Shown here piece after piece: positions 17,420-25,872 of a stretch of DNA of 64,000 bases. The DNA comes from Candidatus Tectimicrobiota bacterium (GTDB lineage: Bacteria; JACPUC01). The notes beneath the pieces are model-generated. The model searched no databases. It was not told the origin of the DNA and worked only from the letters and a program-made list of their open reading frames with translations. Position numbers and translations under genes: made by a program. Where the stretch lies: NCBI GenBank assembly GCA_016192455.1, contig JACPUC010000028.1, positions 46,260 through 110,259 of the forward strand, written 5' to 3'. Position 1 is the first letter of the stretch, and each line of letters starts with the position of its first letter.

Positions 17420-18058
17420 TCAACTATAGGTTGAGATCACCTTGTACTGCTTCCTCTTCAGGGCGTCCACGATCGTGGCGAGGTTCTTTCCCTTAATGCG
17501 GAAATAGTAGATGCGCCGCTCGAGATCCTCGTCCGGAGACATGCCGACGCTCAAGACCTCACTCCCCTCCTGAGAGATCGTCGCGGAGACATCCTCGAAG
17601 GCGCCCTTGCGGTTGCCGAGAATGAGGTCAATCCGCTCGCTGCCGCTGATGATGCGCATCATCTCGATGAAGACGTCGAGGATATCAGACTCGGTGATGA
17701 TGCCGACAAGCTCGTCGTGCTCGACCACCGGCAGGCAACCGATACTATGATTGCGCATGAGGCGGGCCGCGTCCTCGATGTACATGTCCGGCGAGGCGGT
17801 GATGACCCTCTGGGTCATGATCTCCTGCACCGAAATTTCCTTCGTCAGGAAGTAGATCTCCTTCTCGTGACTATTGGAGTTCAGCGGCATGAGCGCCATC
17901 CGCAGGTCCCGGTCGGTCAGCACGCCGAGGAGCGTCTTCCCTTCCACGACCGGGAGATGATGGATGCCATGCACCCTGATCAACTCCAAAGCTTCGCCGA
18001 TCGTCCCCTGGGGGGTGATCGTCACTAACTGACGTTGCATGTTGCGCTCAACGATCAT
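17420..18058 (-). CDS. CBS-domain pair plus ACT domain protein
   Basis: 212 aa cytoplasmic regulatory protein. Two CBS motifs are visible: residues about 1-60 (VTITPQGTIGEALELIRVHGIHHLPVVE, VLTDRDLR) and 75-135 (VQEIMTQRVITASPDMYIEDAARLM, LPVVEHDELVGIITESDIL). The last 65 residues (VLSVGMSPDEDLERRIYYFRI) look like an ACT or ACT-like domain. This CBS-CBS-ACT form (AcuB-like) usually binds adenine nucleotides and sometimes amino acids. No partner enzyme is adjacent. A well-matched minus-strand promoter lies upstream and AGGGCAGG precedes the ATG. Confidence 0.87.
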   Translation of the reverse strand: MIVERNMQRQLVTITPQGTIGEALELIRVHGIHHLPVVEGKTLLGVLTDRDLRMALMPLNSNSHEKEIYFLTKEISVQEIMTQRVITASPDMYIEDAARLMRNHSIGCLPVVEHDELVGIITESDILDVFIEMMRIISGSERIDLILGNRKGAFEDVSATISQEGSEVLSVGMSPDEDLERRIYYFRIKGKNLATIVDALKRKQYKVISTYS

Positions 18059-18481
18059 AACCTGCCCTCTACGCGAAGGGACGCTCTCTTGTGTGCCTGC
18101 TGACCAGCGCGCCTATTTTACTCGAAACGCTGGGAAGATTCAAACCGGCAAGGTCCCCCCTCAAGGCGCCCCGAGCGGGGCTGCGCGGCCGCAGCCGAGC
18201 GCGCCTCGGGAAGCAGTCGAAAAGGCCGCGCGCCGGAGTCCGCAGGGGCCTTGAGGGCATGCCGCGGGAACGGGCCTTGCCTCGCACTACCGCAAAGGGT
18301 GACGGCGCAATGCACGGGTCCGACGGGTCTGTCGGGCCGTTCTATTACACACGATTCTCATGGCCTCCGTCAATCCGCGCCGCGCAACCGAGTCTCTGGC
18401 GCCCCGTGGTGGAAACGGAGGTCGCGCAAGCCCACCGCCTCAGTCTCACCCTGTAGGCCAAGTCGGCAAGGGGGACGTACC
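18059..18481. other. Divergent intergenic region upstream of the CBS protein and a small secreted protein
   Basis: 423 bases. The left side holds the CBS-gene promoter. The right side ends in AAGGGGG, the ribosome-binding site of the gene at 18482. No other signal is clear. Confidence 0.4.
18115..18143 (-). promoter_or_regulatory. Sigma70 promoter for the CBS-ACT gene
   Basis: Read on the minus strand: TTGAAT (18143-18138), 17-base spacer, TAAAAT (18120-18115), matching the consensus at 4 and 5 of 6 positions. The coding start is 57 bases downstream. Confidence 0.55.
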
Positions 18482-18898
18482 ATGATCATGCGGACAACGC
18501 TCATCCTGGGTCTCCTGGTTGGCATCGTGATGGTGCTGGGAGCCGCGCGCGGCGCCGGACCGCGAAGCGCCGCGGCGCAGCAACCGGCGGCCATGCCCCG
18601 GATCATCGAAAGCGGGCCGACCGGCGACGGCTACCAGTGGTCCATCGGACGCGCCACGGAGGGCGGGCCGCGACGCTTCCAAGCGCTGGAGCGGACCCCG
18701 GAGGGAATGGTCTGGCGCACCGAACCGGCGCACCCGGAAGTCCTCGAGCCGACGGAAGCCGGCCGCTACCGTGAGTTCCTCCCCTACCTCTTCGGCGCTG
18801 ATGGGTTGCGGGTGGTGGTGCCGGCCTCCCCGTTGTCGCGGCCTGGGACTCGGCCTGGGGCTGTGGTTGACCCGCTGCCAACCCCAGCGGGCCGGTGA
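18482..18898 (+). CDS. Small secreted or anchored hypothetical protein
   Basis: 138 aa from ATG 18482, with AAGGGGG eight bases upstream. Residues 4-24 are hydrophobic (TTLILGLLVGIVMVLGAARG), a signal peptide or anchor. The remainder (PRIIESGPTGDGYQWSIGRA) has no domain I recognise and no cysteines, and ends in a proline-rich tail. It is followed 53 bases later by a small membrane protein on the same strand, so they may be cotranscribed. Confidence 0.6.
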   Translation: MIMRTTLILGLLVGIVMVLGAARGAGPRSAAAQQPAAMPRIIESGPTGDGYQWSIGRATEGGPRRFQALERTPEGMVWRTEPAHPEVLEPTEAGRYREFLPYLFGADGLRVVVPASPLSRPGTRPGAVVDPLPTPAGR

Positions 18899-18951
18899 GG
18901 TCCTCGCTGCGGCGCCCGCCGGCAATCCCCCTGCCAACCGGTGAGGTGGGG

Positions 18952-19398
18952 ATGCGCTACTTCCTTGGCTTTGCCGTGGTCTTCATGGCGCGCCTGGCGT
19001 ACAGCGGTCTCGTGCATGGGCCGCTCTTCCTGCACCGCTTTGTCTACCGCGTCCACGCCGAGCAGATGCGCATGAACCCCAGTTTCAGCGCCCTGGTTCT
19101 GGCGGAGCTCCTCATTTCCCTGTTGCTCGTGCTGGCCTACCACCTCTGGAGAGGGCGGGGAGCCGCGGTTGGTGGGGGGGCGGGCCTCGGCAAGGGGGCG
19201 CTTTTCGGCGGCGTGGCGGGGCTCTACCTGTACCTGCCGCAGAACCTCCTCACTTACCTCCTGTTCGTGCCCTTCAATGCCTCCATGTTCTGGTCCTGGT
19301 TCCTCGCCGGGCTGGGAAGCTGCGTCCTGAGCGGCCTGCTGCTGGCGGCGCTCTGGCCTGCGGCGCAGCCACCCCCGGTTCAGCCGGGTCGGGCGTAA
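18952..19398 (+). CDS. Small integral membrane protein, hypothetical
   Basis: 148 aa from ATG 18952 with AGGTGGGG immediately upstream. Four hydrophobic stretches are visible: FLGFAVVFMARLAYSG, ALVLAELLISLLLVLAYHLW, GALFGGVAGLYLYLP and WSWFLAGLGSCVLSGLLLAALW. The layout resembles small DUF-type proteins with four helices. No catalytic motif is seen. It sits just upstream of the selenoprotein peroxiredoxin-like gene, with 204 bases between. Function unknown. Confidence 0.65.
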   Translation: MRYFLGFAVVFMARLAYSGLVHGPLFLHRFVYRVHAEQMRMNPSFSALVLAELLISLLLVLAYHLWRGRGAAVGGGAGLGKGALFGGVAGLYLYLPQNLLTYLLFVPFNASMFWSWFLAGLGSCVLSGLLLAALWPAAQPPPVQPGRA

Positions 19399-19602
19399 GA
19401 GGAGCGCCGGCGTCGCCGCGGCTCAACGTTCCCCCGCCGCTTCAGGGTGCCTGCCGAGCACCTCCCTTGCGAGAATCTCCTGGCCAACGTAGGATGAGGC
19501 GCGATGGCGCCAGGCGCCATGTCGCGGCAGCAGAAGGCGAACGGCCTGCCGCGCGCAGCCTGGCGCACGAGCCCAGCACCCGATGCAGAGCAGGATTACC
19601 TC

Positions 19603-20097
19603 ATGCCTCGAGACAGCCTGACGTTGAAACTTGGCGACAGTGCTCCGGATTTCACTCTGCCGGCCGAGAATGAGGAGCGCATCCAGCTCTCCTCGTATCG
19701 GCGGGACAAGCCGTTGCTCCTCTTCTTCTTCCGGGGCACCTGGTGAAAAAGCTGTCAGAAGCAGATGGTCGGTCTGCGGGAAGCATCCAGCCTCTTTCAG
19801 CAGCAGCAGGTGCGGCTCCTCGGCGTCGTCGGGGAGCGCCTGGCGCGCCTTCAAGCCCACGTGGCGAAGTCGCCCCTCCCCTTCCGGCTCCTCGCAGATG
19901 CTGATGGGAGCACGCTGAAGACCTACGGGGTGTTTCACAAAGATGGCCTCGCGGGCCGCAAAGTCGCGTACCCCGCCGTCTTCCTCCTCGATGGCGAGGG
20001 GATCATCCGCCTCATCTCCGTCGGCAGCACCCCGCGGGAGCGGCCGCCGGTGAAGCTCCTGCTGCAGGCCGTCGCCATGCTGACGCCGGCGGCGTAG
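19603..20097 (+). CDS. Peroxiredoxin-like (AhpC/TSA) selenoprotein with UxxC motif (in-frame UGA)
   Basis: Thiol peroxidase or disulfide reductase of the thioredoxin fold, 164 residues when TGA at 19744-19746 is read as selenocysteine. Both sides of the TGA are in the same frame and both belong to the fold: LKLGDSAPDFTLPAENEERI and KPLLLFFFRGTW before, KSCQKQMVGL and YPAVFLLDGEGIIR after. The active site thus reads GTW-U-KSC (Sec48, Cys51), exactly where relatives have GTWCPFC. A hairpin with loop TGGTCGG begins 17 bases after the U (19761-19777), consistent with a bacterial SECIS. Start ATG 19603 has AGGA nine bases upstream. Likely a peroxide or disulfide reductase; partner unknown. Confidence 0.84.
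19761..19777 (+). promoter_or_regulatory. SECIS-like hairpin after UGA 19744-19746
   Basis: GCAGA, loop TGGTCGG, TCTGC: a 5-bp stem with a 7-base loop carrying GGTC, located 17 bases after the U. Position and loop resemble the apical stem-loop of the E. coli fdhF SECIS. Confidence 0.6.
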
Positions 20098-20179
20098 CAA
20101 CAGCCGCGGCCTCTCCGGCAAGGGCCTGGGCGGGACACGACGGCCCGGCAGCCGCCGCGCCTTTCGACCCTGAGCAGTT

Positions 20180-20995
20180 ATGCGCCTAATCTTCCTGCTC
20201 CTCAGCCAGCTTGCCGTGGGTGGCAGCGCCGTGATGCTGGCCGTGCCACAAAAACCTCAGCTCATGAGCTTCTTCCGCTTCGCCAGCGGCCTCTTCCTCT
20301 TCCTCGCGGGCTTGGCGCTGCTGTCGGCTCCGAGGTTCTACGCGAGGGAGACCTGGACCCTCGCCGGGCTGGCGGAGTGGCGCTCCCGTGAAGTCCTGCT
20401 CATGCTGCTCTTCGGCATCGGCCACTTGCTGTACGGCCGTCGGCTGCGGGGCCGCCAAAGGGGGAGCCTGCCCGGGATCCTGAGCGTCGTCGCCGCCGTG
20501 GGCATCTTGGCGGTCATCAGCGAGGTGTTCGGCAGCAGCCCGCCGGAATCGTCCGCCGCCGTGAATCTGGCGCTGCTTGCCAGGTACCTGCTGTCGAGCG
20601 CGACGTTGGGCGCCGTCTTCACCGGCATGCTCTTCGGTCACTGGTACCTCAACGTCCCGGGGCTGGAAGTTGAACCGTACCGGCGCATCATCGCCGCTCT
20701 CCTGGTCTGCCTGGCGCTGCAGGCGGGTCTGGATGTCGCCGTCTTTTCCGGCTGGATGCTCGGCGGCGGCTCCGGCCCCGCGGCCTCGGGCGCCGAGGCG
20801 TTCCGCTGGTACCTGTTCTGGGGACGTTGGATCATCGGCCTCCTGGGAGGTTGGCTCATCGCCTTCATGGCCTGGTGGGTGCTGCGGAACAGGGCGACCC
20901 AGGCGGCGACCGGGCTCCTCTACGTGGGAGTGCTCCTCGTTCTCGCCGGCGAGCTGATCGGTCACTTCCTGGTGGTCATTGCCATGGCTAGGTGA
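20180..20995 (+). CDS. Polytopic membrane protein, hypothetical
   Basis: 271 aa with about eight hydrophobic segments, beginning MRLIFLLLSQLAVGGSAVML and ending LIGHFLVVIAMAR. Between them are GLFLFLAGLALLSAP, SVVAAVGILAVISEVFG, LLSSATLGAVFTGMLFGHWYL and GRWIIGLLGGWLIAFMAWWVL. Histidines in helix regions (GHLLYG, FGHWYLN, GHFLVV) could ligate haem, and the layout is faintly like DmsC/PsrC-type quinol-oxidising anchors, but I cannot confirm this and no catalytic subunit is adjacent. The start codon has only a weak Shine-Dalgarno match. Not recognised with confidence. Confidence 0.65.
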   Translation: MRLIFLLLSQLAVGGSAVMLAVPQKPQLMSFFRFASGLFLFLAGLALLSAPRFYARETWTLAGLAEWRSREVLLMLLFGIGHLLYGRRLRGRQRGSLPGILSVVAAVGILAVISEVFGSSPPESSAAVNLALLARYLLSSATLGAVFTGMLFGHWYLNVPGLEVEPYRRIIAALLVCLALQAGLDVAVFSGWMLGGGSGPAASGAEAFRWYLFWGRWIIGLLGGWLIAFMAWWVLRNRATQAATGLLYVGVLLVLAGELIGHFLVVIAMAR

Positions 20996-21149
20996 GTGGG
21001 GCGCCGCGGCTGCCGCGTCGATCCGAGGGTGCGCCACCGCCGCAGTCCTGGCGAGGACCAGCCCGCCGCCGCGCAGGTGGCCGCGGCACGCACTCCGCCG
21101 CCTGTCGCACGCAGCAAGCAGACCGCCGCACTGCCGGGAGGAAGGCGCC

Positions 21150-21551
21150 ATGGCCTCGCAGCTACACAGCAGCAACCACCCAGAGAAAGACGACCTTACC
21201 CTTTACCAGCACCTCTTCGGAGGCGCCTATGGACGCCACGTGTATGAGCGCGTGCAGATGGGACAGGGGGACCTCGTCCCTTACATCCACACGTTCGTGA
21301 TCCGAGAGATGTGGATGCGTCCCGGCCTCGACCTGAAAACAAAGATGCTCGTCGCCATCGGCATGTTCCTGGCGCTGCATCGTGAAGAGGTGAAATTCTT
21401 CGTGGTGGGAGCTCTCGTCCACGGCGCCAGCCGCCAGGAAATCGAAGAGGTCGTCATCCTCTCGGCGGTGGAGGCCGGCTTCCCCGCCGCGTTGCGCGGC
21501 TCGTCGTGGGTCTCGGAGGCTCTGTCCGAGTACGAGCGTCTCGAGGGCTGA
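21150..21551 (+). CDS. Carboxymuconolactone decarboxylase / AhpD-like protein
   Basis: 133 aa from ATG 21150 with GGGAGGAAGG upstream. The sequence FVIREMWMRPGLDLKTKMLVAIGM, then ALHREEVKFFVVGALVHGASRQEIEEVV, is the CMD fold. There is no CxxC, so it is not an AhpD-type peroxidase reductase. The family includes decarboxylases of beta-ketoadipate degradation and many uncharacterised oligomeric proteins. No beta-ketoadipate genes are near. It is followed by coaE 84 bases later on the same strand. Confidence 0.85.
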   Translation: MASQLHSSNHPEKDDLTLYQHLFGGAYGRHVYERVQMGQGDLVPYIHTFVIREMWMRPGLDLKTKMLVAIGMFLALHREEVKFFVVGALVHGASRQEIEEVVILSAVEAGFPAALRGSSWVSEALSEYERLEG

Positions 21552-21634
21552 GGGGCGTCGCCAGGGGGCATCCTCCGCGTCACACCACCCTTTGGCAGAA
21601 CCCCGCGCCAACCTTGCCCAGCGGAGTCAGCCAG

Positions 21635-22255
21635 ATGCTGGTCGTTGGACTCACCGGCGGCGTCGCCAGCGGCAAGAGCACCGTCTCCGCCATGCTCCTG
21701 CGGCCCGGCGCGCACCTCATCGATGCCGACCTGATCGCCCGTGAGATCGTAGCCCCAGGCATGCCAGCCCTTGCCGCCATCCGCGCCCGCTTCGGCCCCG
21801 AGGTGCTGCGGCCCGACGGCAGCCTGGATCGGGCTCGGCTCGGCCACCTCGTCTTCACCGATGCAGCGCAGCGCGAGGCCCTCAACCGCCTCACCCATCC
21901 CTACATCCTGGCGGCGGAGAATGAGCGTATCGCCACGATCCGGGCGACGCACCCGACCTCCATCGTCCTCCTCGATGCCGCTCTGCTCATTGAAGCGCGG
22001 GCCTACCAGCGGGTCGAGCGCCTCATCGTGGTGTGGGTGGATCACGCCACGCAGGTGCAGCGCTTGATGGTGCGTGACGGTCTCGGCGCCGCGGCGGCGG
22101 AGCAGCGCATTGCGGCACAGATGCCGCTCAACGAAAAGCTCGCCTATGCCGATTACATTATCGACAACCGCGGCGACCGCGCCGCCACGCAGGCGCAGGT
22201 GGAGCAAATCTGGACGCTGCTGGAGCGCGAACGCGACGCCAGGAGAGAGGTCTGA
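21635..22255 (+). CDS. coaE: Dephospho-CoA kinase
   Basis: Last step of coenzyme A synthesis: phosphorylates the 3' hydroxyl of dephospho-CoA with ATP. 206 aa, the normal size. It starts MLVVGLTGGVASGKSTVSAML with the P-loop GGVASGKST, has LIDADLIAREIVAPG for substrate binding, RLTHPYILAAENERI and VVWVDHATQVQRLMVRDG in the lid region. ADYIIDNRGD is the typical end motif. The gene precedes rho, an order common in Deltaproteobacteria-like genomes; a 508-base leader with its own promoter separates them. Confidence 0.95.
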   Translation: MLVVGLTGGVASGKSTVSAMLLRPGAHLIDADLIAREIVAPGMPALAAIRARFGPEVLRPDGSLDRARLGHLVFTDAAQREALNRLTHPYILAAENERIATIRATHPTSIVLLDAALLIEARAYQRVERLIVVWVDHATQVQRLMVRDGLGAAAAEQRIAAQMPLNEKLAYADYIIDNRGDRAATQAQVEQIWTLLERERDARREV

Positions 22256-22763
22256 GCCAAGTGAAAAGATTGCGCGCCAGGGGGAAACAGGCGAGACGCC
22301 GCCGCCAGCGCGGCAAAAACCGCCAGCCCAGCGACAGATTTCTCTTGACAACTGTTGAGGACCTCTTTACATTTCACCATAACCTGATATCAAGGCTTAG
22401 CCCCTGCTTCCGAAGCGAATCAACCCCATCAGCCCAAGCATCTCACAGCCAACGTCGCGTTGGGGGCATGACCGGCGTAGCCCAACGCCTCCTCTTGGCG
22501 TACACTCCTGGAGCCGCACGAACGCTTGTGGCGCGAGCCCGACGATGCAGCCGCGTGCCGCGCTCTCGCCGCACGGTACCGGAGAGAGAGCCCTCTGGCC
22601 TTTGCGGGGGACTCCTCGCTGAGTACCTCTGCGCCACTTGATACAGTCAACCAGGTGAACACCTAACCACCCGCCAGTCGAACCCCGCGGTCAGACTGAG
22701 ATGTCTATGTCGTCTGCACGACCTCGCCCCCCTGACGCAACCGAGCCGCCCACCAAGGAGCTC
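22256..22763. other. Intergenic leader region of rho
   Basis: 508 bases with a well-matched promoter at 22345-22373 and then about 390 bases of leader before the rho start. Such long leaders are common for rho, which in many bacteria is autoregulated by termination in its own leader. I see no single strong hairpin, and the 126-aa plus frame at 22261-22641 is arginine-rich and not credible. Confidence 0.5.
22345..22373 (+). promoter_or_regulatory. Sigma70 promoter upstream of rho
   Basis: Perfect TTGACA (22345-22350), 17-base spacer, TACATT (22368-22373). The surrounding patch is distinctly AT-rich. Confidence 0.6.
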
Positions 22764-24014
22764 ATGATGAATATCAATGAACTCAAGGAACTCACGATCT
22801 CCGAACTGCACGCCATCGCCAAGGAGGTGCGCCTCGAAGGCATCTCAACGCTGCGCAAACAGGAGCTTATCTTCAAGATTCTCGAGGCGCAGGCGGAGAA
22901 GAACGGTTTCATCTTCAGCGAAGGCGTGCTCGAAATCCTCCCCGACGGCTTTGGCTTCCTGCGCGCCCCAACGTACAACTACCTTCCCGGCCCCGACGAC
23001 ATCTACGTTTCGCCATCCCAAATCCGCAAGTTCGATCTCCGCACCGGCGATACAATTTCCGGCCAGGTCCGGCCTCCCAAGGAGTCGGAACGCTACTTCG
23101 CGCTGTTAAAAGTTGAGGGGATCAACTACGAGCCTCCCGACCAGATTCGGGACAAGATGTTGTTCGACAACCTCACCCCCCTCTACCCCCAGCAACGGAT
23201 CAAGCTCGAAACCCCGGAGGGCAATCTCTCCACCCGCATCATGGACCTGTTGGCGCCGATCGGAAAGGGACAGCGCGGCCTCATCGTCTCTCCCCCGCGC
23301 ACCGGCAAGACGATGCTCTTGCAGGCCATCGCGCACAGCATCGCCGTCAATCATCCCGAGATCATCCTCATCGTCCTGCTCATCGACGAGCGTCCCGAAG
23401 AGGTCACCGACATGCAGCGCTCCGTGAAGGGCGAGGTCATCAGCTCGACCTTCGACGAGCCGCCGCAGCGCCATGTGCAGGTCGCCGAGATGGTCATCGA
23501 GAAGGCCAAGCGGCTCGTCGAGCACCGCCGCGATTGCGTCATCCTTCTTGACAGCATCACCCGCCTGGCGCGCGCCTACAACACCGTGGTGCCGCCGAGC
23601 GGCAAGGTGCTCTCCGGCGGCGTCGACTCAAACGCCCTGCAGCGGCCCAAGCGCTTCTTCGGCGCGGCCCGCAACATCGAGGAGGGGGGCAGCCTGACGA
23701 TCATCGCCACCTCCCTCATCGACACCGGCAGCCGCATGGACGACGTGATCTTCGAGGAGTTCAAGGGCACCGGCAACATGGAAATCCACCTCGACCGGCG
23801 CCTCGTCGACAAGCGCGTCTTCCCGGCCTTTGACGTGCACCGCTCCGGCACCCGCAAGGAAGAGCTGCTCCTCTCGGAGCGCGAGCTCAATCGCGTCTGG
23901 CTGCTGCGCAAGGTGCTCAGCCAGCTCAATGTGGTCGATGCGATGGAGCTGCTGCTGGAGAAGATGTCGGAGACCGAGAACAATGACGATTTCTTGAACT
24001 CCATGAACAGCTAG
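22764..24014 (+). CDS. rho: Transcription termination factor Rho
   Basis: Hexameric RNA-dependent ATPase helicase that ends transcription. 416 aa from ATG 22764 ([21 protein letters not shown]), which has AAGGAG upstream; an ATG at 22701 would add 21 residues. Visible are the N-terminal Rho_N domain, the RNA-binding cold-shock-like domain ([29 protein letters not shown]), Walker A in [16 protein letters not shown], the Walker B region [18 protein letters not shown], the Q-loop [11 protein letters not shown] and the R-loop [21 protein letters not shown]. Ends [10 protein letters not shown]. First gene of the rho-rpmE-prfA-prmC group. Confidence 0.97.
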   Translation: MMNINELKELTISELHAIAKEVRLEGISTLRKQELIFKILEAQAEKNGFIFSEGVLEILPDGFGFLRAPTYNYLPGPDDIYVSPSQIRKFDLRTGDTISGQVRPPKESERYFALLKVEGINYEPPDQIRDKMLFDNLTPLYPQQRIKLETPEGNLSTRIMDLLAPIGKGQRGLIVSPPRTGKTMLLQAIAHSIAVNHPEIILIVLLIDERPEEVTDMQRSVKGEVISSTFDEPPQRHVQVAEMVIEKAKRLVEHRRDCVILLDSITRLARAYNTVVPPSGKVLSGGVDSNALQRPKRFFGAARNIEEGGSLTIIATSLIDTGSRMDDVIFEEFKGTGNMEIHLDRRLVDKRVFPAFDVHRSGTRKEELLLSERELNRVWLLRKVLSQLNVVDAMELLLEKMSETENNDDFLNSMNS

Positions 24015-24384
24015 CCGCCCGCACCCCTCGCGCGTCCTCCTGCCGCTTCTTCCGCGCCCTCGAGCCCGCGCCCCCGCCGCGGCTGCCGCGGCCTGAACCG
24101 AGTATCCCCCAGGAGGGATAGCCGGGCGTATGGGGGCCGGCGGCGGAGCGAAACGCCCCCCGCCTCTCCTTGCGGCGTCGAGCACACTCCGCCCCCGAAG
24201 GGCTGGAAGCCGCGCGGCGCCTTTGCAAAATGAGCAGCTCAGATGTATACTACATCGGCGGTGGTGTGATCCGCCCCGCCGCCGGCAGCACCTGCGAGGC
24301 GAGGGTGCGCCAGGTATGCACGAACGGTCCTGGAGTACGGTTTAGACGAGTGGACAGTGTCAACGTTGTTGATGAGGACGAGGC
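24015..24384. other. Intergenic region between rho and rpmE
   Basis: 370 bases. Contains the rpmE promoter at 24223-24251; nothing else is recognised. It starts with GC-rich sequence after the rho stop without a clear terminator hairpin. Confidence 0.45.
24223..24251 (+). promoter_or_regulatory. Sigma70 promoter for the rpmE-prfA-prmC group
   Basis: TTGCAA (24223-24228), 17-base spacer, TATACT (24246-24251, 5 of 6 matches). It lies 134 bases before the rpmE start. Confidence 0.6.
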
Positions 24385-24654
24385 ATGAAGTCAGACATTC
24401 ATCCTGCGTACGTGGAAGCGACGATCACCTGCTCGTGCGGTGAAGTCATCCAGACGCGCTCAACGGTAGCAAAGCTGCACGTCGAGATTTGCTCGAAGTG
24501 TCATCCTTTCTTCACGGGAAAGCAGAAGATCATTGACACCTCCGGCCGCGTCGAGCGGTTCCAAACGAAGTACCGGAATATCCCCCGCCGCAGCAGCAAA
24601 CCCAAGAAGGGAGAAGCCGTCGGAGAAGCCACCGCCTTGCCGGCCGGCTCCTAA
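24385..24654 (+). CDS. rpmE: 50S ribosomal protein L31
   Basis: 89 aa. [28 protein letters not shown] shows the L31 start, with zinc ligands C16, C18, C36 and C39 (CSC and CSKC), so it is the zinc-binding form that is normally used when zinc is plentiful. [20 protein letters not shown] is the conserved core. The C-terminal tail is longer than average and ends in alanine/glycine-rich sequence. Release factor 1 follows after 54 bases, the standard order. Confidence 0.95.
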   Translation: MKSDIHPAYVEATITCSCGEVIQTRSTVAKLHVEICSKCHPFFTGKQKIIDTSGRVERFQTKYRNIPRRSSKPKKGEAVGEATALPAGS

Positions 24655-24708
24655 GGCGGCGCACCCGGTCCCGGAGCATCCCTCCACAGGCGTCCGCCGT
24701 GGTGATCT

Positions 24709-25779
24709 ATGTTGAAGAAATTGACCGCCATAGAGCGGCGGTACGATGAGGTCTGCCAGCTTCTCAGCAACTCCGCCACCCTCAGCGATCGCGCCGCCTA
24801 CCAGAAACTCTCCAGGGAACACGCCCACCTCCACAAGATCGTGGAGCAGGGGCAGCGCTGCCGCTCCATCCTGAAACGGCTGCAGGATGACGACGCCTTG
24901 CTGCACGACCCCGATTTGGACGGCGAGCTCGAGGCGCTGGCGCGCGATGAAATGAAGTCACTCCGCGAGCAGCTCGAGCAAGCCGAGGCGCAACTCAAGT
25001 TCCTCCTCTTGCCCAAGGACCCGAACGAGGAGAAGAACGTCATCCTCGAAATCCGCGCCGGCACGGGCGGCGAGGAGGCGGCGCTGTTCGCGGCCGACCT
25101 CTTCCGCATGTACTGCCGCTACGCCGAATCGCACCGCTGGCGCGTGGAGATTCTCAGCTCCAGCAGCAGCGCCACGGGTGGTTTCAAGGAGGTCATCGCC
25201 CTGGTCGAAGGGCCCGGTGCGTTCAGCGCCCTGAAGTTCGAGAGCGGCACCCACCGGGTGCAGCGGGTGCCGGAAACCGAAGCGCAGGGTCGTATCCACA
25301 CCTCCGCCGCCACGGTGGCGATTCTGCCGGAAGCCGAGGAGGTGGAGGTGCAGATCAACCCGAACGACGTGCGCGTCGATGTGTTCCGCTCCTCGGGACC
25401 GGGAGGGCAAAGCGTCAACACTACCGACTCCGCGGTGCGCGTCACGCACCTGCCGACGGGCATCGTGGTGAGCTGCCAGGACGAGAAATCGCAGCATAAG
25501 AACCGGGCGCGCGCCATGCAGGTGCTGCGGGCCCGCCTCCTCGATCGGCAGCAGCAAGAGATGGAGCAGGAGCGCGCCATGGTCCGCCGCGTGCAGGTCG
25601 GCAGCGGCGACCGCAGCGAACGCATCCGCACCTACAACTACCCGCAGAACCGCGTCACCGACCATCGCATCAACCTCACGCTCTACCAGCTCGACCGCGT
25701 CCTGGAGGGAGGGCTCGATGGGATCGTCGAGGAGCTGCAACTGGCGGACCAGCAGGAGCGCCTGAAGGTATCGGTCTGA
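24709..25779 (+). CDS. prfA: Peptide chain release factor 1
   Basis: Recognises UAA and UAG stop codons and triggers peptide release. 356 aa, normal length. The codon-reading tripeptide PxT is PET in [14 protein letters not shown]; the GGQ that enters the peptidyl transferase centre is in [16 protein letters not shown]-terminal [22 protein letters not shown] is typical. Because RF1 does not read UGA, it does not compete with selenocysteine insertion, unlike RF2. PrmC, which methylates the GGQ glutamine, is encoded next. Confidence 0.97.
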   Translation: MLKKLTAIERRYDEVCQLLSNSATLSDRAAYQKLSREHAHLHKIVEQGQRCRSILKRLQDDDALLHDPDLDGELEALARDEMKSLREQLEQAEAQLKFLLLPKDPNEEKNVILEIRAGTGGEEAALFAADLFRMYCRYAESHRWRVEILSSSSSATGGFKEVIALVEGPGAFSALKFESGTHRVQRVPETEAQGRIHTSAATVAILPEAEEVEVQINPNDVRVDVFRSSGPGGQSVNTTDSAVRVTHLPTGIVVSCQDEKSQHKNRARAMQVLRARLLDRQQQEMEQERAMVRRVQVGSGDRSERIRTYNYPQNRVTDHRINLTLYQLDRVLEGGLDGIVEELQLADQQERLKVSV

Positions 25780-25872
25780 GAGCACCCCGCTCCTTCTCCC
25801 CGGCGCTCGAGCTTCCCTTCCCAGGACCGCCCCCTCGGCAACGCTCGGGGGCACTACTCCGGCAGGCGCACC

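Noticed and set aside
22261..22641. 126-residue plus-strand ORF in the rho leader
   Set aside because: Begins with a run of Arg and Lys, spans a strong promoter, and has no domain or codon bias.
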